DNA from: Paramacrobiotus richtersi
Taxonomy: Eukaryota > Tardigrada > Eutardigrada > Parachela > Macrobiotidae
Length of the DNA: 29,426 bases
Assembly (NCBI GenBank): GCA_034698045.1
Contig: JAQGAU010000384.1
Location: forward strand, 1 to 29,426
Direction of reading: 5' to 3'
Part shown: positions 1-9,722 of the stretch, piece by piece
Layout of the letters: the number at the start of each line of letters is the position of its first letter
Numbering within the stretch: the stretch's first letter is position 1
Notes under the pieces: generated by a model
Databases searched by the model: none
Told to the model about the DNA's origin: nothing
The model's input: the letters and a program-made list of their open reading frames with translations, nothing else
Program-made: the position numbers and the translations under genes

Positions 1-352
1 GCTTCTTTCATTTAGGAGCATTTACTGGTGTAGCTCCCATGTCTGTGCGAATATAACCTGAGGGATAGCGTACTTGTGAACAATATTGGCTGTATCTCAC
101 AGTCATTACTGATTTTAACAACCCGCGCAAACGTTGGAGAGAGATACGAGTATACGAGTACATAAATTGGTGATTCATGTAGTTATTGACCGTTCCAAGT
201 AACATTTAATTGCACATACATATGTAAACACTACAACAGCTTTTAAGCTTAAGCCATTCATTACGCATTTGCAAGCGGCACTACCGTCCGGCTTCTGTCT
301 ACTCTAGGGTGCGACAGAATTGAAGAAGCTAATCAAACGTGCGCGTCGGTCA
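1..352. other. 3' flank of LRR copy 1
   Basis: No gene seen. The stretch shares two short blocks with the 3' flanks of copies 2, 3 and (in part) 5: a block around 108-150 (GATTTTAA.AACCCGC, then GGAGAGA) and one around 183-225 (TTATTGACC.TTCCAAGTAAC.TTTA). These may be 3' UTR or simply part of the duplicated unit. Confidence 0.5.
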
Positions 353-2177
353 TCACTGCGCGAAATTATCGTAATTATGCTCCAGTACAATCTTTGGACG
401 AAGAATATCCGTTTGATCGTCATGGACCGCGAGTTCGGGCGAGAAGTCTTCAGTATCACTCGATTCCTTGCCTGAAAACCAAGAATTTTTATACGGACAA
501 GTGACGAGCACAGTCTTGGTTATAATCCTGTAAATCGAAGATCGCCGTAACACAAATTAAACGGTTGCCTCGTGAAGAACGTATTCTGCCGGCGAGCGAT
601 AAAAATTGCACACGTAACTATACTGAAAGCTGCAAATTGTAATTACGTATCGTCGACATGCACATCAGATATACATACACCTTCCTGTGCTTACAGTTGG
701 AGAGGAAACGTCCAAATTCCCGTTTTCGATAGCAATTTCCCAGGTTGTATGGATCAGTTGATTCCCATATTAGTCCAACATTGCCGCAGTTCAACCCCAT
801 TCGTAAAAGCGTCCTATTTTGCGGGTCTTGATTAAAGGTGATCTGCGGGATCAGTGACGAGCACCGGCACTCTTCGGTAGGGCACAATGGATTGCGTTGC
901 AAATTCACTGTTTTGTATCGAGCGTTCGGGGTGGCGTTTGCCCACATGTACAAGATGCTGAGTGGAATCATTGTCAAACTGTTTCCCTGTAAATCCACGA
1001 AGGATAGTTTGGGAAAATCAACGGTAGAGGTGGTCTCCATTGTGCTGATTGAATTGTTTCCCAAATTGTTTCCCACGCTCTGCAACGACTAATTTTTAGT
1101 TTTCGTATTATATTCGTGACCGACTTGAGTCAATAGTCTTCATGGCGTGATATGCACGTTTGCATATTTTATGGACCTGTTGGCTGTTATCATATACTCT
1201 AATAATTGTTGATTATATTGGCAGCTGATCGACAGCCGACGAACTGCGTTTTTGCCGTCATGATACTTGTAGCCATAAATGCCGCCTTAACGTACCATTA
1301 GCTTTACGCGTTCTTTAGATCTAGACCGTATCAAACTCGGTCTCGGACCAAGCACCGGAAACATCATACACCTGTGCTGCGATACACATGCTCTCTGTCT
1401 GGTATCACTTTTTCAGCGCCGCGCGTTTTCAGGTCCCTTTGCAGTTTGCACTGTAGTGTGTGCTAGAAGCTTTGAGCAGACCGGCTAAGCCTTTTAAAGT
1501 CCCGTTTTCTGGGCTTGTGTGTTTGCGAAGAAACCAGTACGAAACGATTAACTTACGCCAAGTGTAGGCGCTACGATCCGTAGGTGTGCCCAGTCAAATG
1601 TCACAAGTTTGTTCCCTGTTAACCACAGTGATCGCAGGATCGGCCGAGCGCCCATCTGGCTGAATGCATCCGGTTCAATTAGCTTCAGTCCCGTATGAAC
1701 GATGCTTAGAACTTCTAATCCTTCGAAACCAGCCAGAAACCTGGCTGATAATGTAGTAAGCTTCCCCTGTTGGATAAACAGCTGTTCCAGAGAATGCTTA
1801 ACATTATCCAGCCACAAATTAACCCTTTCTGAACCTCCGGCATCCAAGTCGAAATTGCACAGCCGAATAACCTGCAAGTGTGTCTCGCGAGCCACTGGTA
1901 CGGCACTGGGATCCAGTACAGCAGTTCCACTGGTAGTACCACATCTGGACATGCCATCAAGTGACTGTAGTGTGCCCAAGTTTATGAAAAACACGTTGTT
2001 CGGTAATGCGGACAAATCGCATAAAGTGGAGACCAACCCATTTCCGGAGCATTCGCAAAAGGTGTCGTTGCCACTCCCGCGACAGTATGGATGACCATTC
2101 TTAAATTTGCTAGCAGAGTCACCAAAGGTTAGAACAAGTAACAGCACGACTGCAACTATCTGCCCGTTTATGTCCAT
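353..2177 (-). CDS. Secreted LRR protein, array copy 1 (intact, 3 exons)
   Basis: Exons are 2177..1557, 1079..695 and 471..353 (374 aa); phases 0 and 1 match exactly, with donors GTAAGT and GTAAGC and acceptors TTGCAG and TTTTCAG. Residues 1-22 form a signal peptide. Cys32, 41, 43 and 53 make an LRRNT-like cap (C-E-C-SGNGL...C). LRR-type repeats follow (LxxLxIxxxxL, FxGLExLSI), and the first intron cuts a repeat. Residues about 266-323 are an LRRCT (RNPLCPTEECRC, then NCG and NC). Exon 3 adds an acidic hydrophilic tail ending HNYDNFAQ. No membrane anchor is visible, so secretion is inferred. If intron 2 is retained, the frame runs 26 codons further to a stop at 618. The start is the ATG aligned in all copies; an upstream in-frame start lies before the TATA box. 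Function is unknown; LRR ectoproteins usually bind proteins. Arthropod relatives of this general type are often labelled Slit-like or luciferase non-catalytic-subunit-like, which I cannot confirm. Confidence 0.85.
1283..1425 (+). repeat. Intron 1 segment, inverted relative to copy 2
   Basis: This part of intron 1 of LRR copy 1 matches the reverse complement of about 5101-5228, in intron 1 of copy 2. The best core is CCGTATCAAACTCGGTCTC, followed by GACCAAGCACCGGAAAC. The flanking intron (TAAAGTCCCG near the donor) is in the same orientation in both. Copy 3 lacks the segment. Confidence 0.65.
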
Positions 2178-2239
2178 CCTTACTGTACCGACTTTACGAA
2201 AAAGTGAACGGGTTGGAGTAAACTGCACAGCAAGTGAGG

Positions 2240-2246
2240 TTTTATA
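2240..2246 (-). promoter_or_regulatory. TATA box, LRR copy 1
   Basis: The minus strand reads CACTATAAAAC, followed about 22 nt later by an initiator-like TGCAGTTT. It lies about 63 bp upstream of the ATG at 2177. Confidence 0.65.
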
Positions 2247-2279
2247 GTGTCACCTTGCGTAGTCAGTAATTATGAGTGT

Positions 2280-2560
2280 GTAAGGACAAGTGGCGAGATA
2301 TGTGACTTGCCTGTGGCGAGAATCTTTTGCCGACTGCAGAATTATAGTGGCGCATTGACTACCCTTCTTTTGGAACAAATATCGCGAATGTTTTCTGACG
2401 GATACTTCTGCGAAACATGCCTGAATAAACCCGGAAAAGTGCAGTCATCCGGCATGTTGAAGGTTCTGGCCGAACAGTGTTATTTTCTAAGCGTCTGTGA
2501 ATCACCCTGCCTGTCGGGATCGTGAAACGTGACACGCGATGTTTATGCGAATATCTCCAT
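2280..2560 (-). promoter_or_regulatory. Conserved upstream block, LRR copy 1
   Basis: About 300 bp before the TATA box is recognisably shared with the upstream regions at 6070-6380, 9110-9400, 11640-11840 and 14240-14520. Shared pieces include GTGGCGAG repeats, TGCCTGAATAAACCCGGAA, and a GTGATTCACAGACGCT-like core on the minus strand. Part of the block reads like protein in some copies, but the frame is not kept in all. Confidence 0.55.
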
Positions 2561-2569
2561 TATCTGTAG

Positions 2570-3155
2570 TTTAAGTGCAGTTTTCGGCTGGACTAGTGAA
2601 ATGTAAATTGTATCTTACGCACATAAAACCAGAGTCAGGAGGAGCAACTGCACAAACCCAGGTCTAAATATCTGTGGGTAGTATCGCATATGGTTAATAA
2701 TATATCACTTTTTGGGCGTACTAGCATCGTGTCATTTTGAATTTTTGTGTTTGTAAGGTTTGCTAAGGGAAGAATCTCGCAAAGTAAACACTGTCGCTCC
2801 TGGAAACCGCAGCGCGCGCGTCAGCCGTCTGTGCTCTCTCACAACAACCCGTGGTACCGCCGAATAATGTAGATCCCACAATTACTGTATGCAGGTGGGA
2901 ACGCTAAACTGCTACTCCCCATATCCTTTCCCGGCATCCCGTTCGACTCACGGCCAGTATCTTCCCCCGGACCCAAAACACCCGACCTACTTCATTCCAC
3001 CTCTTCCATATGCCATCAGGCCAGTCAGTACTACATTCCCGAACCCCGTCCACCCTTCCCGCACCGCCGGCCCTGCCGCGTGTCTTGCTGACCCCCGCGG
3101 GTGGGCTTACGTCGCCCACGGGTCGCCGCCCACAGAAAGCGGAGAAACCCGCTGC
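2570..3155. other. Spacer with GC-rich patch
   Basis: Between about 2880 and 3155 the base composition jumps to C/G-rich, unlike the flanking spacer. A plus-strand reading frame through it (PALPRVLLTPAGGLTSPTGR) continues without a break into the tail-like segment at 3156-3279. I found no second copy of this GC-rich part in the window. Confidence 0.4.
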
Positions 3156-3655
3156 GGACCAGGTGGGCGACCGTCAGGAGCACAGTCGTCTGGAGGCCGT
3201 GTTGAAGGGCGGGGCGGAGCAGCGCAAAGCGGCAAAGGATGCCAAGGAGGAGCATGATGATGTCAATGTGGTCGATTGAATGGGGGCAGGTAGTACTAGT
3301 ACAATGGATTCCATATCAATGTGCACTGATTTGTTTGAATGACGATCTTGATTGCATTTGGATTGCGCTCATTGTTGACTGATTGCTTGTTGTGGTTGTT
3401 GATTTTGATTTTTCCTTTATATTCTCTCAAGTTTATCGCTTTTGTTAAGATTTTCTTACGGTAGTTTCCGTTTACCCAGTTCGTCGATGGCACCCGTGAG
3501 AAAGATGTTTCTTGCTGGTACACTTACTGCATGTGCGTTTTTCTTGCATTCTGGCAGCTTTGTTCGCTTGTTAGATCATTGAGTGCGATTCGTTGTTGTA
3601 GACGTGCCGTTGTATCACGGACTTGTCTGATGTTTGGGAAACTACCAGGCTGTGT
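3156..3655 (+). repeat. Spacer repeat, copy 1 (pairs with 6737-7265)
   Basis: This segment matches 6737-7265 over nearly its full length, with scattered substitutions and small indels. Its first 120 bp read, on the plus strand, as a charged helical peptide (SRLEAVLKGGAEQRKAAKDA) ending in VVD-stop at 3279. The rest is T-rich, and the matching 111-codon frame is broken here by a TAG near 3461. A piece related to its middle part is at about 12,160-12,260. Confidence 0.6.
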
Positions 3656-3954
3656 GGGTTAAATTGAACAATAAATTGGGTATGTCCTGGCACTGATTTT
3701 AATAACCCGCGTTTACATCGGAGAGAAATGTGCATAAAATACTGATATATATATAATTACACATACATATTCATAGCCTTGTAGTTTTTGATCTTTCCAA
3801 GTAACGTTTAGTCGCACATACGTACACAATATAGTACCTTTTAAGTGATTTTGTTGTGTCATAGAGTAGATAAAAGCTGCACGGTAGTATATATCTTTTA
3901 CACATGCCGCTTAAGCAAACATGCGCTCCAGTGAAATTTCAACCCCGTCGGTAA
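3656..3954. other. 3' flank of LRR copy 2
   Basis: No gene seen. It holds the same two short blocks as 1-352 and 7320-7443 (TTTTAATAACCCGCG near 3700; TTTCCAAGTAACGTTTAGTCGCACATACG near 3795). Confidence 0.45.
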
Positions 3955-5957
3955 TCACTGCGCGAAGTTATCGTAATTATGCTCCAGTACAGTCTTTGGA
4001 GGAAGACCCGTTTGATTTTTCTCGACGGCAAGTTGGGGCGAGAAGTCCTCATTGTCACTCAACTGCTTGCCTGAAAACAATGATTCTGTACGGACAAGTG
4101 ACAAGCACAGTGAGTTGTCCTAAGACTGAAAAGCACCGAAACACAAATGGAGCAGTTTCGTCGTGAAGAACGCAATCTCCCGGCGAGCGATAACAACTGC
4201 ATAAATACTGTATTAAATGTAAATATTAGGCTGAAAGCTGCAGCTAGTGACTGCGCGTATGTACGTGTTTACCCCATATTGCGCTTACAGTCGCCGTTGG
4301 TGAGGAAACGACCAAACCCCGGTCGTCGATAGCAAGTTCCCACGTTGTACGGATCGGTTGATTCCCACTTAAGTTCAACATCGCGGCCGCAGTCTGACTC
4401 CATTCGTAGAGGCGCCTTACTTTCCGGGTCTTGATTATAGGTGATCAGCGGGATCAGTGACGAGCACCGGCAGTTGGCAGTAGGACACAGTGGATTGCGC
4501 TGCAACCTCACTGTCTTGGATCGAGCAGTCGGGGTGGTGTTTGCCCACATGTACAAGACGCTGAGTGGAATCTTCGTCATATTGTTTCCTTGTAAATCCA
4601 CGAGGGAGAGTTTAGGGAAGGCAACGTAAGAGGTGGTCTCCATGGTGCTGATTGAATTGTTTTCTAAAACCACGCTCTGCAACATGCAATAATTAGTTGC
4701 CGCACGTCGTATATGTATTCAATTCGTATGACTGTATGACAATTTGTACGTTTGCATATCCAGTTTTATTTGGTATGTTGCCAGCTGGTCGACACCCGAT
4801 GAAGGTGTTTTTTTGCCGTCATGATAACTTTTTTTCCCAAAAATATTTGACTTCTTTTACAGAAAAAATGCGCTGGCGCAAACAGACAACTACCTTGTTT
4901 CAAACGTTAGGCGTTAAAACTTACAATCTGATCTCACCGGCATAGCGCCCAAAACTGCGGTCGCATTGTTTTTAACAATAGCAGTAGAAAAACGATGTTT
5001 GGAAAACTGTGATGTATGAACTGCTGTCTGTTGAAAGCGAAGTAACGTTTGTTTGTATCACACGCTGGACAAACGTACTGGATCAAATCGTCAACCAGCC
5101 TCTGAAAATTGATACAAGACAGAAAGCCTAAACAAGGCAGCCTATGTCTGCACCGTTTCCGGTGCTTGGTCAGAGACCGAGTTTGATACGGTCATCTGCA
5201 CAGAACGCGTAATGGTACGATTAACACGGCCGTATTAAAGTCCCGCTTTAACGGCCGTATCCTGGTTTGTGTATTTTCGAAGAAATTAATAAGACTATGA
5301 ACTTACGTCCAGTGTGGACGCCACGATCCGTAGGTGTGCCCAGTCAAATGTCTGCAGTTTGTTCCCTGTTAACGTCAGTGATCTAAGGCTCGGTTGAGCG
5401 CCCATCTCGCTGAATGCATCCAGTTCGATTAATTTCAGCCCCGTACGAACGATGCTGAGACCCATTAGTCCTTCGAAACCAGCCAGAAAACTGGCTGGTA
5501 ATCTAGTAAGTTTCCCCTCTAGGATAATCAGCTGTTTCAGAGAATGCTTAACATTATCCAGCCACAAGCTGAGTCTTCCTGCACGTCCGGCATCAAAGTC
5601 AACACTGCAGAACCGAGCAATCAGCAAGTGTGTCTCGCGAGCCAGTGGTACGGCGCTGGGATCCAGTACAGGAGCTCCGTTGGTAGTGCTACAAGTGGAG
5701 ATTTTTAAGGGCGAATCGCCATACGTTGATAGCATTGTTCCCACGCTCAGAACGAACACGTCGTTCGGTATTGCGGAAAAGTCGCATAAAGTGGAGACCA
5801 ACCCGTTTCCGGAGCATTCGCATATGGTTACGTTACGTCCACCATTGTCCCTTTGGCGACAGGATGGATGACCATTCCTGAATGTGCTTGCAGTGTTACC
5901 AAAGGTCGTAAAAAGCAATCCCAGAAATGCAACTATCTGCCAGTTTGTGCCCATCAT
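3955..5957 (-). CDS. Secreted LRR protein, array copy 2 (intact, 3 exons)
   Basis: Exons are 5957..5307, 4676..4289 and 4070..3955 (384 aa; the second ATG at 5954 is equally possible). Splice sites and phases match copy 1. Architecture: signal peptide (MMGTNWQIVAFLGLL...), LRRNT-like Cys cluster with an N-glycosylation site just before it (NVTICEC), LRRs, and LRRCT (RNPLCPTANCRC ... DCGRD ... GTC). The exon 3 tail reads KQLSDNEDFSPQ at its start and HNYDNFAQ at its end. It carries about eight extra codons near residue 80 relative to copy 1. Intron 1 (630 bp) holds a segment that is inverted relative to intron 1 of copy 1. Reading through intron 2 gives only five more codons before a stop at 4269, so a gene finder could wrongly end the protein there. 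Confidence 0.85.
5101..5228 (-). repeat. Intron 1 segment, inverted relative to copy 1
   Basis: Partner of 1283-1425 in opposite orientation. The core is GTTTCCGGTGCTTGGTC, then GAGACCGAGTTTGATACGG. Just after it ACGGCCGTAT occurs twice, about 24 bp apart, around TTAAAGTCCCGC. Confidence 0.65.
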
Positions 5958-6014
5958 TACTGTATCTTCACGAAAAACTCAATTTGATGGATAAAACTGC
6001 ATAATAAGTGAGGC

Positions 6015-6020
6015 TTTATA
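6015..6020 (-). promoter_or_regulatory. TATA box, LRR copy 2
   Basis: The minus strand reads TCTATAAAGCCTCACTT, then ATGCAGTTTTATCC. Spacing to the TGCAGTT motif is the same as in copy 1. It is about 58 bp upstream of the ATG. Confidence 0.65.
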
Positions 6021-6069
6021 GAACAGAAATGTTGTCACCTTGACCTTGAACATACAGTCCTAGTCTTAG

Positions 6070-6380
6070 TTATGAGTAAACAAGAAAAAGTGGCGGAGTA
6101 TATAATTTGCCTGGTGGCGAACAAACTTGTGCCGACTGCAGAATTATATACATTGTAGTGCTGCATTGGCTACCTTTCTTTTGGTACAAATGTCGCCGAT
6201 GTTTTGCAACGGATAATTATCCGAAATATGCCTGAGCAATAAACCCGGAATACTACAGTCATCCGGCTGGTTCTGGCCGAACAGCGTTCTTCGGAGCGTC
6301 TGTGAATCATCACCTTGCCTGCCGGGTTCGTGAACGTGAAACCTGATACGAGATCTTTATGCGAATATCTCCATTAGCTT
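6070..6380 (-). promoter_or_regulatory. Conserved upstream block, LRR copy 2
   Basis: Homologous to the block upstream of copy 1. On the minus strand it reads PAGKVMIHRRSEERCSART, with an extra ATG codon relative to copies 3 and 5. From 6380 to 6736 there is only AT-rich spacer with no feature I can name. Confidence 0.5.
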
Positions 6381-6736
6381 AAGTGCAGTTTTCGGCTAGA
6401 CTTTGTAAATGTAAATCATATATCTTACGCACATAAAACGACAGTTAGGAGACCTATGAGGAGCAGGTTCACAAAATCAGACCTAAAATATCTGTAGTAT
6501 CGTATTCGTATAGGGGAATTATATTGGTTTAACATCGTACTCCGTGCTGTTAGCTTATAAACAGCACTTGCAGTACTACAGCAATAACAACTTTATTCCT
6601 CTGGCCCGTTTTGACCAGCACGTGCCATGCATTTATGCATGACATCGGATACTGATACTATAAGAAATTAAACAGAAACGGAACAATGCGAACAAAAGTA
6701 CAAATACACACGCGAGAACATTAGCCAAGTCTGTCG

Positions 6737-7265
6737 GTGCGGACCAGGCGGGCGACCGTCAGGGGCGCAGCCGTCTGGAAGCCGTGTTGAAAGGCGGGGC
6801 GGAGCAGCGCAAAGCGGCCAAGGATGTCAGGGAGGATGATCATGTGTCATGTGTGGTGGATTGAATTTGACAGTGGATTCCACATGAAAGTGCAATGATT
6901 TTTTTGAATGACGATCTTAACTGCATTTGGATTGCGCTTATTGTTGACTGATTGCTTGTTGTGGTTGTTGGTGTTGATTTTTCCTATATATTCTCTCAAG
7001 TTTATAGCTTTTGTTAAGATTTTTTTACGGCAGTTTCTATTTTGCCCAATTTGTACGATGGCACCCGTGAGAAAAATGTTTCTTGCTGGTACACTTACTG
7101 CAAGCGTGTGTTTTTCCTGCATTCTGGAGGTTTTTCTATTAGTATTATTATTCTACTTTTACGCAGCTTTGTCGCTTGTTAGATCTCTGGGGGCGATTCG
7201 TTGTTTTTGCATGGACGTGCCGTTGTATCACGGACTTGTCTGATGTTTGGGAAACTACCAGGCGG
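6737..7265 (+). repeat. Spacer repeat, copy 2 (pairs with 3156-3655)
   Basis: Second copy of the spacer repeat. The plus-strand frame again gives SRLEAVLKGGAEQRKAAKDV and ends VVD-stop at 6863. Downstream, a 111-codon hydrophobic open frame (6908-7243) is intact here but broken in the other copy, so I do not call it a gene. The repeat sits between LRR copies 2 and 3, as its partner sits between copies 1 and 2, so it is part of the duplicated unit. Confidence 0.6.
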
Positions 7266-7443
7266 TATGGATTAAAGTTCATTAAACTGTATAATAAATA
7301 ATCTATCTGAGTATCTCCAGGCACCGACTGATTTTAATAACCCGAGTTAACATTGGCGAGAATTACGCAAAAACCGGTAATATATCCATAGCCATATGGT
7401 TATTGACCTTTCAATGCAACAGTTAGTCTCGCATACGGTACGT

Positions 7444-9007
7444 TCACTGCGCGAAATTATCGTAATTATTTTCCAGTACAGTCTTTGGACGAAGATCCGT
7501 TGGATCGTCCTTGACGGCGAGTTCGGGCGAGAAGTCCTCCGTGTCACTGAACTGTTTGCCTGAAAACAAAGAATTCTGTACGCACAAGTGACGGGAACAG
7601 TGGACCTGCTAGAGATCGAGGAGCGCGGAAACACAAACTTAATAGTTTCGTCCTGTGAAAAACGTAGTCTGCCGGCGAGCGATAAAAACTGCACACATAA
7701 ATGTACTGCATCTGGCAACTGCGTATCGTCGATACCTGTCTATACCGTACTGTGCTTACAGTCGTTGGCGAAGAAACGACCAAATCCAAGTCTTCGATCG
7801 CAAGTTCCCATGTTGTATGGATCGGTTGATTCCCATTGATGTCCAACATCGCCGCAATCAAACTCCATCCATAGAGGCGTCCGATTTTCTGGGTCTTGAT
7901 TAAAGGTGACCAGCGGGATCAGTGATGAGCACCGGCAGTCTTCACTAGGACACAGTGGATTGCGCTGCAACTTCACTGTCTTGGATCGAGCAGTCCGGGT
8001 GGTGTTTGCCCACATGTACAAGACGCTGAGTGGAATCTTTGTCAGATTGTTTCCCCGTAAGTCCACGACGGATAGTTTGGGGAAGTCAACGGAAGATGTG
8101 GTCTCCATAGTGCTAATTGAATTGTTTTCCAAAAACACTCTCTGCAACAAATAGTTCTTAGTTGCCGTACTTCGTATATGGTTCTCTTGGTCTGTATGAC
8201 AGTTTGCAGGTTTGTATATCAGATTCTATAGTATTCTATACCAGTTATCTTATTACTCTGTTATGTTGCCAGCTGCCCTTATCGCCAGTCATGCAAACCA
8301 TAAGTCCCGTTTTGCCGGGTTTTTTGGATTTGCGATGCAACTAGGAAGACTATGAACTTACGTCCAGGGTGGACGCCACGATCCGTAGCTGTGCCCAGTC
8401 AAATGTCTCCAGTTTATTCCCTGAAATCCCCAGTGTTCCCAGGGTCGGCCGAGCGCCCATCTCGTTGAATGCATCCGGTTCAATTAATTTCAGTCCCGTA
8501 TGAACGATGGTTAGAGCGATTAGTCCTTCGAAACCAGCCAGCAAACTGGAGGGTAATGTAGTAAGCTTCCCCTCTTGGATAATCAGCTGTTTTAAAGAAT
8601 GCTTAACGTTATCCAGCCACAAATTCACCCTTCCTGCACCTCGGGCATCCAAGTCAAAGTTACAGAACCGAGCAACCAGCAGGTGCGTCTCGCGGGCCAC
8701 TGGTACGGCACTGGAATCCAGCACAAGTTTTCCATTGGTAGTGAGACATTCGGTGATTCTATAAGGTTCTGTGAGCTGCGCTGCTCCCAGGCTGAGAAAG
8801 CTAGGACACGTTGTTCGGTAATGCGGAAACATCGCATAAAGTGGAGAGCAGCCCATTTCCTAAGCATTCGCAAAAGGTGAGATTACCTCGGAAGCTGGCA
8901 CCTTGGCGACACGATGGGTCACCATTCTTGAATGTGCTTGCAGTGTCACCAAAGGTTATAAATAGTGATACTGCGACCGCAGCTATCTGCCAGTTTGTGT
9001 CCATCAT
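7444..9007 (-). pseudogene. Secreted LRR protein, array copy 3 (one frameshift)
   Basis: Expected exons are 9007..8362, 8141..7760 and 7559..7444, with all splice sites intact (GTAAGT, CTGCAG, GTAAGC, TTTTCAG). Signal peptide (MMDTNWQIAAVAVSLF), LRRNT-like CECLGNGL motif, LRRs, LRRCT and the tail ending NNYDNFAQ are all present. Exon 1 is 646 nt rather than a multiple of three: near 8799-8805 there are four extra bases relative to copy 2, giving an immediate TAG (8801-8803) after LPNNVS. The frame resumes directly afterwards as FLSLGAAQL. Everything else is open, so the lesion is either recent or an assembly error. Intron 1 is the shortest of the array (220 bp). Confidence 0.8.
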
Positions 9008-9067
9008 TTCTGTACCGACTTTACGAAAAAGTCAATGGGATGAATTATACAGCATAACGAGTGAGAC

Positions 9068-9073
9068 TTTATA
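9068..9073 (-). promoter_or_regulatory. TATA box, LRR copy 3
   Basis: The minus strand reads GCACTATAAAGTCTCACTC, then ATGCTGTATAATTC; same layout as the other copies, about 61 bp upstream of the ATG. Confidence 0.6.
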
Positions 9074-9109
9074 GTGCAGAAATATTATCACCTTGACCTT
9101 GACATAGTC

Positions 9110-9400
9110 ATAATTATAGGTAAACAGGAAAAAGTGGCGGAGTATGTGTTTTGCCAGTGGCGAGCAAACTTTTCCAGACTGCCTAATCACTGTGCCGTTT
9201 TTGGCCACCTCTATTTTGGAACAAACAGCGCCAATGTTTTTGAACGGATACTCATCCGAAACGTGGCTGAATAAACCCGGAATACTGCATTCATCCGGCA
9301 TGTTGAAGGTTCTGACCGAACAGAGTTCTTCGAAGCGTTCGTGAATCACCCTGCCTGCCGGGCTCGTGAAGCGTGACACGAGGTCTTTATGTGAATATCT
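9110..9400 (-). promoter_or_regulatory. Conserved upstream block, LRR copy 3
   Basis: Homologous to the other upstream blocks. The minus-strand frame reads SRFTSPAGRVIHERFEELCS, then FNMPDE, over about 115 codons (9379-9032) and runs across the TATA box, which argues against a real coding region. From 9400 to 9722 I see only spacer. Confidence 0.5.
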
Positions 9401-9722
9401 CCATTAGTTAAGCAGTTTTCGGCTGGATTTTATACAGTAGTTTCTAGATCTTGAGTGTCATGTGCTTTACGGTATAATTTATCAGGTTTTGGGCGTACTA
9501 GAAGCGTGTCATTTGTCACTAACACTGACAAAACATATTCTAAAAAGGGTCACATACCGACAGCCACATACTGGTTAACATTCCACGTAAAATTTCTCGC
9601 ACATACATCTGTCGATGTACCTAACAAACCACTTCCAGTTAGAGCTTACAACGTGTAACAACAAATCAGCTAACAGTAAGCAGAGCGAGGGCTACTGTAC
9701 AACGACATTCATGCGTCGGTAA

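Noticed and set aside
618..694. C-terminal extension of LRR copy 1 (26 codons) as the true end
   Set aside because: It begins exactly at a GTAAGC donor kept in all copies, and the in-phase exon 3 tail is conserved, so it is intron sequence.
6908..7243. 111-aa hydrophobic plus-strand frame in the spacer repeat
   Set aside because: The homologous frame at 3338-3640 has a stop near 3461 and a frameshift, and the T-rich composition explains the hydrophobicity.
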